From assembly GCA_050330055.1 (NCBI GenBank), contig JBHJOF010000006.1, forward strand, positions 1 to 10,929: DNA of 10,929 nucleotides, read 5' to 3'. Under the pieces are notes generated by a model, which saw nothing but the letters and a program-made list of their open reading frames with translations, was not told where the DNA came from and did not search any database. This DNA is from JBHJOF01 sp050330055. Lineage in GTDB: Bacteria > Pseudomonadota > Alphaproteobacteria > Kiloniellales > JAKSDN01. This document shows positions 1 through 5,798 of this stretch, piece after piece (position 1 is the first letter of the stretch; the number at the start of each line of letters is the position of its first letter). The position numbers were made by a program, and so were the translations under genes.

Positions 1-569
1 ACCGGCACCCCGAAGGCCTGCGCCATCTCCGGGTTGCTCTGGGTCGCCCGCATGTAGAGACCCAGGCGGGTCCGCGTCATGACGAGCCAGGTGGCGAGCA
101 GCAGCAGCGCTGAGATTCCCGCCACCACCAGCTTGTAGCCGGAATAGCCGAACCAGGGGAAGGCGACCCGGAAGTAGATCGGCGCCTCGACCGGCCGCGC
201 GTCCGGTCCGTAGAGCGTAAGCACCACCTGCTCGATGATGTAGAGCAGGCCGATGGTGGCGACGATGGTGCTTTCCGGATGGTAGTCGAGGCGGCGCAGG
301 ATCAGCCAGTCGGTGGCGACTGCCACGCCGCCGACCACCAGCGGCCCGACCAGCAGGGCGACCAGGAAGCCCCAGAGCGGGATGCCGCCCACCATCGAGG
401 CGCACCACCAGGCCAGCACGGCGCCCAGCATGAAGAAGGTGCCGTGCGCCACGTTGACGATGCGCATGACGCCGAACACCAGCGACAGGCCGAGCGCCGC
501 CAGCGCCAGCACGAAGGCCGTCACGGTGCCCTCGAGCAGCGCCAGGAAGAGATGCGGCCCGAAGCTCAT
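1..569 (-). CDS. livH: Branched-chain amino acid-type ABC transporter permease (LivH family), partial
   Basis: Inner-membrane permease of a LivHMGF-type importer; the gene runs off the left edge, so only about 189 of the usual ~290 residues are here. Translating the minus strand gives a hydrophobic protein beginning MSFGPHLFLALLEG. Near residues 27-50 it has the LivH hallmark GLSLVFGVMRIVNVAHGTFF followed by MLGA. Near the cut end it has TRTRLGLYMRATQSNPEMAQ then AFGV, the cytoplasmic loop that contacts the ATPase subunits in this family. At least five hydrophobic segments are visible. The ATG at 569 is the first possible start because an in-frame TGA abuts it directly upstream (570-572); the ribosome-binding site is poor. 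It lies downstream of the substrate-binding protein on the same strand, separated by 321 bp holding a repeat element, so it is probably in the same operon. LivM and the two ATPase genes would be expected beyond the edge. The substrate is not determined by sequence. Confidence 0.9.
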   Translation of the reverse strand, partial: MSFGPHLFLALLEGTVTAFVLALAALGLSLVFGVMRIVNVAHGTFFMLGAVLAWWCASMVGGIPLWGFLVALLVGPLVVGGVAVATDWLILRRLDYHPESTIVATIGLLYIIEQVVLTLYGPDARPVEAPIYFRVAFPWFGYSGYKLVVAGISALLLLATWLVMTRTRLGLYMRATQSNPEMAQAFGVP

Positions 570-593
570 TTCAGGCTCGAGGCGGAGCGGTTG

Positions 594-638
594 CCCATGC
601 TTCGAGACGCGGCCTTGCGGCCGCTCCTCAGCATGAGG
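594..638. repeat. Half-copy of dispersed inverted-repeat element
   Basis: Positions 603-638 are identical (36 bp) to 723-758, exactly 120 bp further on. This copy has the left arm only: the GCGGCC/GGCCGC hairpin and the CTCCTCAG segment, with no matching right arm. A small hairpin CCTCC-GAAGT-GGAGG follows at 661-675. The remainder of the 570-890 gap holds no credible gene; short reading frames across it are made of the repeat itself. Confidence 0.8.
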
Positions 639-720
639 CTGGCGTTTGCTGCAGCGAAAACCTCCGAAGTGGAGGCCGAGCAGTTGCCCTTGCTTGGCGG
701 CCAGGGCCGGCTGCTTCGCG

Positions 721-826
721 CACGAGACGCGGCCTTGCGGCCGCTCCTCAGCATGAGGTTGACGCCTGCAACAACGACAACCTCACCCTGAGGAGGCCGC
801 GAAGCGGCCGTCTCGAAGGGTGGGCC
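721..826. repeat. Full dispersed inverted-repeat element (three-way-junction fold)
   Basis: The two arms can fold into nested stems: CGAGACG (723-729) with CGTCTCG (809-815), CTCCTCAG (744-751) with CTGAGGAG (788-795), and side hairpins GCGGCC-TTGC-GGCCGC on the left and GGCCGC-GAA-GCGGCC on the right. The same architecture recurs at 8251-8372 with different side-hairpin sequences, as expected of a dispersed REP-like family. It sits between the substrate-binding gene and the permease gene, where it may stabilise mRNA ends or attenuate readthrough; that role is inferred. Confidence 0.8.
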
Positions 827-850
827 ACAGGCACCGGTAGTAGCGGCCGC

Positions 851-893
851 TAGCACAAACCCACGGCTCCGCGAGTCGCAAAGGGCCGTGCTA
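851..893 (-). terminator. Possible stem-loop at the 3' end of the substrate-binding protein gene
   Basis: TAGCAC (851-856) can pair with GTGCTA (888-893), which includes the stop codon of the gene. Alternatively CACGGC (862-867) pairs with GCCGTG (885-890). There is no T-tract, so if it acts on transcription it is not a classical intrinsic terminator. Weak call. Confidence 0.25.
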
Positions 894-2234
894 CAGCGAC
901 TGCGTCGTGTAGTCGGCCTCGGGCTCGTAGAGCGAATCCTCGATCGATGTCTTGTGCACCACCTTGAGCTTCTGGTTCTCCACCACCGAGATGAACTGCT
1001 GCGCAAAGCTCTGGTGCAGCTTGCCGAGAAAGCGCTTCTCGCCCTGCGGATGCTCTATGCCCTCGGGGAAGCTTTCTATGCCCTCGAGGGTCTCGATCAG
1101 GGCCGCCTTGTCCTTGGCCGCCCGCTCGCTGTAGCCGCTCTTCTCGACCACCTCCTTGATGATGAAGAGGGTCTCCCAGCAGCCGAACATATGGGAGTAG
1201 GTCGAAACGTCCTTGGGGTCGTCGACGCTGGTCCCGTTCGCGTCGACGCGGACCGCCTCGCGGTAGGCCTTCTCGGCGTCGGTCGGATACTGGCCGGCAT
1301 AGCGCGGCATGCCTTCCCAGAAATGCGTGCCTTCCAGATACTCCAGGCCCGGGCTCGCCATGTCGACGGCCTCCAGGGAATCGATGAAGCCGAAGATGTT
1401 CGGCCGGTTCTCGCCAAAGTGCTCGCCCATCTCCCTGACGAAAGTCAGCACGCCGGGGCCCACCATGACGTGGTAGAGCACGTCGGTGTCGGCCGGCACC
1501 TGCGCGAAATACTTGGTGTAGGAGGTCTCGGTCGGCGGGATCGCCAGCAGCGCCTTGATCGAGCCGCCGCGTTCCTCGACCGCCTGACCGAAGAAGTCGC
1601 GGTGATTGTAGCCGAAGGCGTAGTCCGGGAAAATCATGGTGACGTTCTTGCCCAGGGTGTCGAGCACCCAGGAGGAGACCGCCGTCACCTGGGCGCGCAC
1701 GTCGGTGATGCCGGGTTGGAAGACGTAGCGGTTCATCTGGCCCGACGGCACGTGATAGCCCTCGCTGACCACGAAATAGGGCACCTTGAGCTCGCCGGCG
1801 CGCGGTGCCGAGCCGATCACCACGTGCGAGAACAGGGTGCCGAATATGATGTCGCACTCCTGCTGGGTGGCGAGCTTCTCGACCACCTCGGCGCCGCGCT
1901 TGGGGTCGGTGCCGTCGTCCTCAGCGATAATCTCGATCGGCCGGCCGGCAATGCCGCCCATGTCGTTGATCATCTTTGCGGCGGCATTGGTCGTGCGCTC
2001 GTACCAGCGGCCATAGGCGGCGCCGATGCCGGTGCGATGGACCTGGAACCCGAGCTTGATCGGCCGGTCGGAACCCGACTGCGCCATGGTCGGCCGGATC
2101 AGGGGGCTCACCCCGGTGCCGCCGGCCAGCGCCGCGCCGGCGGCGAGCAGGCCCGCGCCCTTGATCGCGCTGCGTCTCGTGATGGACACGCCGCGCGATG
2201 CCCTATCAGTCCGCTTGTCCTTGGTTCCAGCCAT
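891..2234 (-). CDS. ABC transporter substrate-binding protein, LivK/Peripla_BP_6 type, Tat-exported
   Basis: Periplasmic ligand-binding component (type I periplasmic-binding fold) of a branched-chain-amino-acid-type ABC importer, 447 residues. The N-terminus carries a twin-arginine signal: SITRRSAIK around residues 17-25, an Ala/Gly/Leu-rich core to about residue 41, and a likely cleavage after TMA at residue 51. The mature part opens with IKLGFQVHRTGIGAAYG and continues with MINDMGGIAGRPIEIIAEDD, typical of LivK-like and amide/urea-binding relatives. The segment ECDIIFGTLFSHVVIGSAP matches the usual ligand-pocket region. A GGGGAG-like ribosome-binding site lies about ten bases before the ATG. 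The LivH-type permease follows on the same strand after a repeat-bearing gap. At 447 residues it is slightly longer than many LivK proteins, partly because of the long signal region. The family covers branched-chain amino acids, amides, urea and aromatic acids; nothing visible fixes the ligand, although the neighbouring arginine and N-methyl-amine enzymes make an amino acid or amine plausible. Confidence 0.92.
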   Translation of the reverse strand: MAGTKDKRTDRASRGVSITRRSAIKGAGLLAAGAALAGGTGVSPLIRPTMAQSGSDRPIKLGFQVHRTGIGAAYGRWYERTTNAAAKMINDMGGIAGRPIEIIAEDDGTDPKRGAEVVEKLATQQECDIIFGTLFSHVVIGSAPRAGELKVPYFVVSEGYHVPSGQMNRYVFQPGITDVRAQVTAVSSWVLDTLGKNVTMIFPDYAFGYNHRDFFGQAVEERGGSIKALLAIPPTETSYTKYFAQVPADTDVLYHVMVGPGVLTFVREMGEHFGENRPNIFGFIDSLEAVDMASPGLEYLEGTHFWEGMPRYAGQYPTDAEKAYREAVRVDANGTSVDDPKDVSTYSHMFGCWETLFIIKEVVEKSGYSERAAKDKAALIETLEGIESFPEGIEHPQGEKRFLGKLHQSFAQQFISVVENQKLKVVHKTSIEDSLYEPEADYTTQSL

Positions 2235-2400
2235 GATCCCAGTCTCCCCGTTCCCTGTGAATTCGCCGCGCCCCGGCGCTTGATTGTTTGCGCCGTTCCC
2301 GCGTGGCCGATGACGCGGCGCGCAATATCGGTCTTACGCTAACACAGGGCTTGACGGAATGCGACTTTATTGCTGTTTCCCATGCACTTATAGGGTGAGC
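2235..2400 (-). promoter_or_regulatory. Intergenic leader upstream of the substrate-binding protein gene
   Basis: These 166 bp separate the stop of the membrane-protein gene from the start of the substrate-binding gene on the same strand. The stretch 2341-2395 is noticeably more A/T-rich than its surroundings, compatible with a promoter for the transporter. No convincing -35/-10 pair with correct spacing was found on the minus strand, so the two genes may be cotranscribed or separately expressed. Confidence 0.3.
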
Positions 2401-3840
2401 TTAGCCAGCCACCGGGCTCGCCAGCAGCCAGAGCCCGAAGAGGGTGTAGCTGATCATCAGCAGGGTCAGCGGCGCCTGGCTGAGCAGCACTTGGCGCAGG
2501 CTGCCGGACTGCCGCAGGGCGAGCAGGTGGGCGACGGCGACCGCCGCCACATGGGCGGCGACGATGGCGGCGACCTGGATCTTCCAGATCTGCTCGACCG
2601 AGCGGTGGTCGCTCAGCAGCGAGGCGGTGACGTGCAGGTCGCGGCCGCCCAGCAGGTTCCAGCCCAGCGCGAAGGGGTCGGCCAGGGCGCGCAGGGCGTA
2701 CTGCGCCTCGACCAGGAATTCGGGCAGGTAGTGCGCGAAGTGGTAGCCGAAGGCGATCGGCACGATCGAGATGACGAAACGCCCGATGCTCTCGCGGTTG
2801 GCCTGGTCCCCGGCCAGCGCGGCGCCGAGCAGCACAGCGCCGACGTAGGCGGCCGCCAGAACCGCGAAGAGGCCGAGCAGCCCCAGGCTGTTGGCCGGCA
2901 TCAGATCGGTGCGGCCGGGGTACTCCAGGGGGTTGAAGCCGGCCAGGTCGAGCCACCAGAAGGTCCAGGACAGGCCGTCGAAGGAAACCGCGGACAGCGC
3001 CAGCAGCACGAAGGCCACGCCGCTGGGGGACAGCGTCGGCAGCCGCAGCAGCTTGAGGCCGGGCAGGGTAATCCAGAGGCTGGAGTGCTCGGCTCCTTGG
3101 TCGCGCTCCCGGTAGCAGGGCGAGAGCCAGGATACCACGCGGAAGAACAGGGAGAAGGCCTCGCCATGCTGCAGCCAGGCCGTCTCGCCGAACAGCAGCA
3201 TGCCAGCCAGCGTCACGCCCGCGTAGAGCAGCACCGCGTCGGCCAGCACGGCCGGATCCTGTGGCGCCGGATAAACCAGCTCGAACCAGGCGAAGGCTAA
3301 GAGCAGGAGCACCGCCGGCCAGGCGGCGAGCCGGCCCGGATAGGCAAGCGGTGGCCGCGCGCGCCAGCGCTTGAGTGGCGGCAGGGCGGTAACCAGCCAA
3401 TAGAGGCCGCGCCAGGGGTTCAAAACTGCCCAGAGATTGCCGAAGAGGACGGTGCAAAAGGTGAAGCCGACCCACCAGAGGCTCCAGACCGTGAGCGGCA
3501 GGGGATTGTCCAGCGGGTCGCGGCTGCCGCCATAGCCGGCGAACACCAGGGCGGCCAGCAGCGCCAGGCTGGCCAGGCTCGGCGCGATCCCCAGGTCCTC
3601 CGGCAGGCGGCCCAGGCGCCAGCGCAAGCCCTCGATCCGCGCCAGGCCGGCGGCCGGCACCAGCGCCATCAGCAGGAAGGAGACGGCCACGACCAGGACG
3701 CCGCCCGTCAGGTAGAGGTCGGTCGGCAGCAGCAGGATATGGGCGCGCGCGCCGGTGTGGGCCTGCGCCGTCCCAGCAGACGTCAAGCCAGCCAGCATAG
3801 AGCCAGCAAGCGCCAGCAGCAGGTTGCAGCGGTACGGCAT
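2401..3840 (-). CDS. Polytopic membrane protein of unknown function (family often labelled 'fenitrothion hydrolase')
   Basis: A 479-residue inner-membrane protein with about ten hydrophobic segments. I chose the ATG at 3840 because it begins a proper Sec signal peptide: MPYR, then a Leu/Ala core to about residue 22, and an AQA cleavage site at 25-27, leaving a mature chain starting with His28. The open frame extends upstream to a GTG at 4173, but those 111 residues are Arg/Pro-rich without signal features and are unlikely to be translated. Recognisable family features are WSLWWVGFTFCTVLFGNLWA then VLNPWRG (~residues 117-143), SFDGLSWTFWW (~285-297), PIAFGYHFAHYLPEF (~360-375), and a late helix with AHVAAVAVAHLLAL. 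Databases often label this family 'fenitrothion hydrolase', a name with little support; I treat the function as unknown. Conserved Trp and paired His in membrane helices suggest a cofactor, metal or transport role (inference). It lies directly upstream of the substrate-binding gene on the same strand, so it may be an accessory of the uptake system. The ribosome-binding site is weak. Confidence 0.75.
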   Translation of the reverse strand: MPYRCNLLLALAGSMLAGLTSAGTAQAHTGARAHILLLPTDLYLTGGVLVVAVSFLLMALVPAAGLARIEGLRWRLGRLPEDLGIAPSLASLALLAALVFAGYGGSRDPLDNPLPLTVWSLWWVGFTFCTVLFGNLWAVLNPWRGLYWLVTALPPLKRWRARPPLAYPGRLAAWPAVLLLLAFAWFELVYPAPQDPAVLADAVLLYAGVTLAGMLLFGETAWLQHGEAFSLFFRVVSWLSPCYRERDQGAEHSSLWITLPGLKLLRLPTLSPSGVAFVLLALSAVSFDGLSWTFWWLDLAGFNPLEYPGRTDLMPANSLGLLGLFAVLAAAYVGAVLLGAALAGDQANRESIGRFVISIVPIAFGYHFAHYLPEFLVEAQYALRALADPFALGWNLLGGRDLHVTASLLSDHRSVEQIWKIQVAAIVAAHVAAVAVAHLLALRQSGSLRQVLLSQAPLTLLMISYTLFGLWLLASPVAG

Positions 3841-3940
3841 GCGTCGGCGTTGCCTTTGCGGTGCCGCAGCAAGGGAGGGCAGGTCGGGCAGGGCTGGACT
3901 CCGGTATCCAGACTGCGGGCTGGAGAAGCTTCCTTCATAG

Positions 3941-3995
3941 GGCCTGGCTGGCCAGGCGACAACCTGCGGGAGCAGCTTGGAAGGCCTGGCTGGCC
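3941..3995. repeat. 13-bp direct repeat GGCCTGGCTGGCC, two copies 42 bp apart
   Basis: The 13-mer occurs at 3941-3953 and 3983-3995, a start-to-start distance of 42 bp, close to four helical turns. Each copy is preceded by CTGCGGG (3914-3920 and 3964-3970) at differing distance. The first copy is part of a palindrome, GCCTGG-CTGG-CCAGGC (3942-3957). Phased repeats in a divergent promoter region suit a dimeric regulator, but this is inferred. Confidence 0.5.
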
Positions 3996-3999
3996 CCAA

Positions 4000-4026
4000 C
4001 TTGTCTAGCCGCTGCAGACAAGCGGC
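4000..4026. promoter_or_regulatory. Two overlapping inverted repeats, candidate operator
   Basis: CTTGTCT (4000-4006) and AGACAAG (4016-4022) form a perfect 7-bp inverted repeat with a 9-bp spacer. Overlapping it, GCCGCT (4008-4013) and AGCGGC (4021-4026) form a perfect 6-bp inverted repeat with a 7-bp spacer. Dyads of this size and spacing are typical of LysR- or GntR-type sites; which family would bind is not known and no regulator gene lies in the window. Confidence 0.45.
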
Positions 4027-4197
4027 GGTCGTTGTTCTCCCGCCGGTTTGCCTAGGGCGCAAAAGCGACAGAACGCGTCGAATAGAAAAGGGCGGGGCAG
4101 GGCCGCAGATCGCCATCTTCCCCAGTCTCGGCTTGCCGGAGCCGGGGCGGGCCGGCAGGCTGCGCCGCTGCACGGCGTTTGGCAGGCGCAGGGGGCT

Positions 4198-4214
4198 AGG
4201 AGGGCTGCGGATTG
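4198..4214 (+). promoter_or_regulatory. Ribosome-binding site fixing a TTG start
   Basis: AGGAGG at 4198-4203 is followed, after eight bases, by TTG at 4212-4214. No ATG or GTG lies nearby in frame before the FAD-binding motif, and this TTG sits just upstream of YDAIVIGAGVIG, so the strong Shine-Dalgarno sequence supports TTG as the start of the oxidoreductase. Confidence 0.8.
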
Positions 4215-5525
4215 AGCAATTCAGGCAAAGGCTACGACGCGATCGTCATCGGCGCGGGCGTGATCGGCGCAGCAACGGCGCTGGCGCTGGCCCGCCTGGG
4301 CTGGCGGGTGCTCGACATCGACCGCCTGCCGGCCTCCGGCTACGGCTCGACCTCCGGCTCCTGCGCCATCATCCGGCCCTATTATTCGACGGTCGATGGC
4401 TCGGCGATCGCCTACGAATCGCATTTCTATTGGAGCGACTGGGCCAACTTCCTCGCCGCCGAGGACGAGCGCGGCCTGGCGCGCTACGTCAACTGCGGCT
4501 GCTTGGTGATGAAGACGGACGGCAACAAGCACCTGAAGCCGGTCATCGCCATCATGGAGGAGATCGGCTGTCCCTACGAGGAGCTGACGGCCGAGCAGGT
4601 GCGCGAGCGCCTGCCGATCCTTACCACCGACTCCTTCGGGCCGCCGAAGCGGCCGGACCAGCCCGGCTTCGGTGAGTCGAACGGCCAGGTGCTGGGCGGC
4701 GCTGTGTTCTTCCCCAAGGGCGGCTACGTCACCGACCCGCAGCTCTCGGCGCACAACCTGCAGCGCGCTGCGGAGAAGGCCGGCGCCGAGTTCCGATTCA
4801 ACGTAACGGTCGAAGAGATCCTGCAGGACAAAGGCCGGGTCTCCGGCGTCAGGCTGTCGAACGGCGAGAGGGTCGCGGCGCCGGTGGTGGTCAACGTGGC
4901 AGGTCCGCATTCCTACAAGGTCAACCGCATGGCCGGCGTCGAGCAGGGCATGGCGATCAAGACGCGGGCGCTGCGTCACGAGGTGGCGCATGTGCCCTCG
5001 CCCAAGGGCTTCGACTTCGAGCACCAGGGCTGCGTCGTCTCGGACAGCGACACGGCGGCCTACCTGCGCCCGGAGCACGGCAATCACATCCTGATCGGCT
5101 CGGAGGACCCGGAGTGCGATCCCAAGGAGTGGGTCGACCCCGACGACTTCGACCGCAACTTCACCGACCAGGCGACCATCCTCGCCATGCGCGCGGCGCA
5201 GCGCGTGACCGGCCTGCCGATCCCCAACGTCATGAAGGGCGTGGTCGAGCTCTACGACGTGACCGACGACTGGATCCCGATCTACGACAAGTCGGACCTG
5301 CCCGGCTTCTACATGGCGGTCGGCACCAGCGGCAACCAGTTCAAGAACGCGCCCATCGCCGGCGAGATGATGGCTGCGCTGATCGCCGCCTGCGAGGACG
5401 GCCGGGACCACGACAAGGATCCGGTCGACTTCCACCTCAGGCACATCAGCCGGGATGTTTCGATCGGCTTCTACTCGCGGCGCCGCCAGATAAACCCCAA
5501 TTCCAGCTTCTCGGTGCTCGGCTAG
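4212..5525 (+). CDS. FAD-dependent oxidoreductase, DAO family (sarcosine oxidase/D-amino acid dehydrogenase type)
   Basis: A 437-residue flavoenzyme expected to oxidise the C-N bond of an amino acid or N-alkyl amine in the cytoplasm. The N-terminal Rossmann motif GAGVIG is at residues 14-19, with Asp37 at the end of the second strand. The flavin-contact loop GSTSGSCAIIRPYYS follows at about 45-59. Near the C-terminus, GTSGNQFK (371-378) corresponds to the GFSGHGFK-type motif of monomeric sarcosine oxidase, whose lysine binds the substrate carboxylate; Lys378 is the equivalent. The segment where sarcosine oxidase carries its covalent-FAD cysteine reads ELYDVTDDW here, with no Cys, so FAD is probably held non-covalently. 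The length is slightly above monomeric sarcosine oxidase (~390) and similar to sarcosine oxidase beta subunits. The gene is first in the plus-strand block, followed after a hairpin-rich gap by a dimethylglycine-dehydrogenase-like gene, and is divergent from the membrane protein. The substrate is unknown; opines, N-methyl amino acids and D-amino acids are all possible. Confidence 0.88.
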   Translation: MSNSGKGYDAIVIGAGVIGAATALALARLGWRVLDIDRLPASGYGSTSGSCAIIRPYYSTVDGSAIAYESHFYWSDWANFLAAEDERGLARYVNCGCLVMKTDGNKHLKPVIAIMEEIGCPYEELTAEQVRERLPILTTDSFGPPKRPDQPGFGESNGQVLGGAVFFPKGGYVTDPQLSAHNLQRAAEKAGAEFRFNVTVEEILQDKGRVSGVRLSNGERVAAPVVVNVAGPHSYKVNRMAGVEQGMAIKTRALRHEVAHVPSPKGFDFEHQGCVVSDSDTAAYLRPEHGNHILIGSEDPECDPKEWVDPDDFDRNFTDQATILAMRAAQRVTGLPIPNVMKGVVELYDVTDDWIPIYDKSDLPGFYMAVGTSGNQFKNAPIAGEMMAALIAACEDGRDHDKDPVDFHLRHISRDVSIGFYSRRRQINPNSSFSVLG

Positions 5526-5568
5526 GGCCTGCTTCGTGCGCGCGGACTCGTCTTGTCACCCTCACCCT

Positions 5569-5587
5569 CCCAACGCTTCGCGTTGGG
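5569..5587. terminator. Strong hairpin after the FAD oxidoreductase gene
   Basis: CCCAACGC (5569-5576) and GCGTTGGG (5580-5587) form a perfect 8-bp stem with a TTC loop, 44 bp past the stop codon. No T-tract follows, so it may act as an mRNA 3' stabiliser or as part of the dispersed repeat rather than an intrinsic terminator. Confidence 0.4.
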
Positions 5588-5720
5588 CCCCTCCCTCTCC
5601 CCTCAAGGGAGAGGGGCTAAGATTCTCGGTCAACGCAGTTTGTTCCCCTCTCCCCTTGCGGGAGAGGGCGGTTCGCCATGACTTGCGAGCCGTCAGGCTT
5701 GCAAGTCATTCGGCGAACCG
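5569..5720. repeat. Composite hairpin repeat element
   Basis: Four hairpins stand in a row. The first is CCCAACGC/GCGTTGGG. Two then share the same 9-bp stem CCCTCTCCC/GGGAGAGGG (5593-5615 and 5646-5668) with different five-base loops (CTCAA and CTTGC). The last is a long hairpin at 5669-5720: CGGTTCGCC with GGCGAACCG, then ATGACTTGC with GCAAGTCAT after a two-base bulge, then AGCC-GTCA-GGCT. The CCCTCTCCC-type stem is a familiar dispersed intergenic repeat in high-GC alphaproteobacteria and related genomes. It fills most of the gap between the two flavoprotein genes. Confidence 0.75.
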
Positions 5721-5798
5721 GGGGAGGGGGACATTCATGTTTGGCGAACAGCACGCTGCTACGTCCCATGCCGATCTCGTTCTAAGGAGAGAGCATCC

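Larger units (their letters stand above)
3841..4211. promoter_or_regulatory. Divergent intergenic region with putative operators
   Basis: These 371 bp lie between the starts of the membrane-protein gene (minus) and the FAD oxidoreductase gene (plus), so they should contain promoters for both directions. They hold a 13-bp direct repeat, a hairpin palindrome and two overlapping inverted repeats, listed separately. No believable protein is encoded here, no recognised riboswitch motif was seen, and no consensus sigma-70 promoter could be assigned with confidence. Confidence 0.5.

Noticed and set aside
566..1006. 146-residue minus-strand frame with a repeated LMLRSGRKAASR segment
   Set aside because: The protein repeat comes directly from the 36-bp intergenic DNA repeat; the frame also overlaps the end of the real binding-protein gene and the start of the permease gene.
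888..2342. Long plus-strand frame of 484 residues opposite the substrate-binding gene
   Set aside because: It is antisense to a clearly conserved Tat-exported binding protein; its composition (runs of Arg, Ala, His, Asp, Leu) is typical of the shadow frame in high-GC DNA and no domain is recognisable.
2345..2395. Plus-strand promoter from TTGACG at 2351 and TATAGG near 2389
   Set aside because: The spacing is about 32 bp instead of about 17, and no plus-strand gene follows.
3841..4173. N-terminal extension of the membrane protein to a GTG at 4173
   Set aside because: It would bury a clear signal peptide behind 111 Arg/Pro-rich residues and cross the palindromic regulatory region.
3841..4211. 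Riboswitch (glycine, guanidine or cobalamin) ahead of the FAD oxidoreductase
   Set aside because: None of the conserved core motifs of these classes could be recognised; only palindromes and short repeats are present.
4221..5444. 407-residue minus-strand frame opposite the FAD oxidoreductase
   Set aside because: A shadow frame; the plus strand encodes complete FAD-binding motifs with a good ribosome-binding site.
5569..5720. CRISPR array suggested by repeated CCCTCTCCC/GGGAGAGGG units
   Set aside because: There are only two similar hairpins with no regular repeat-spacer pattern and no cas genes.
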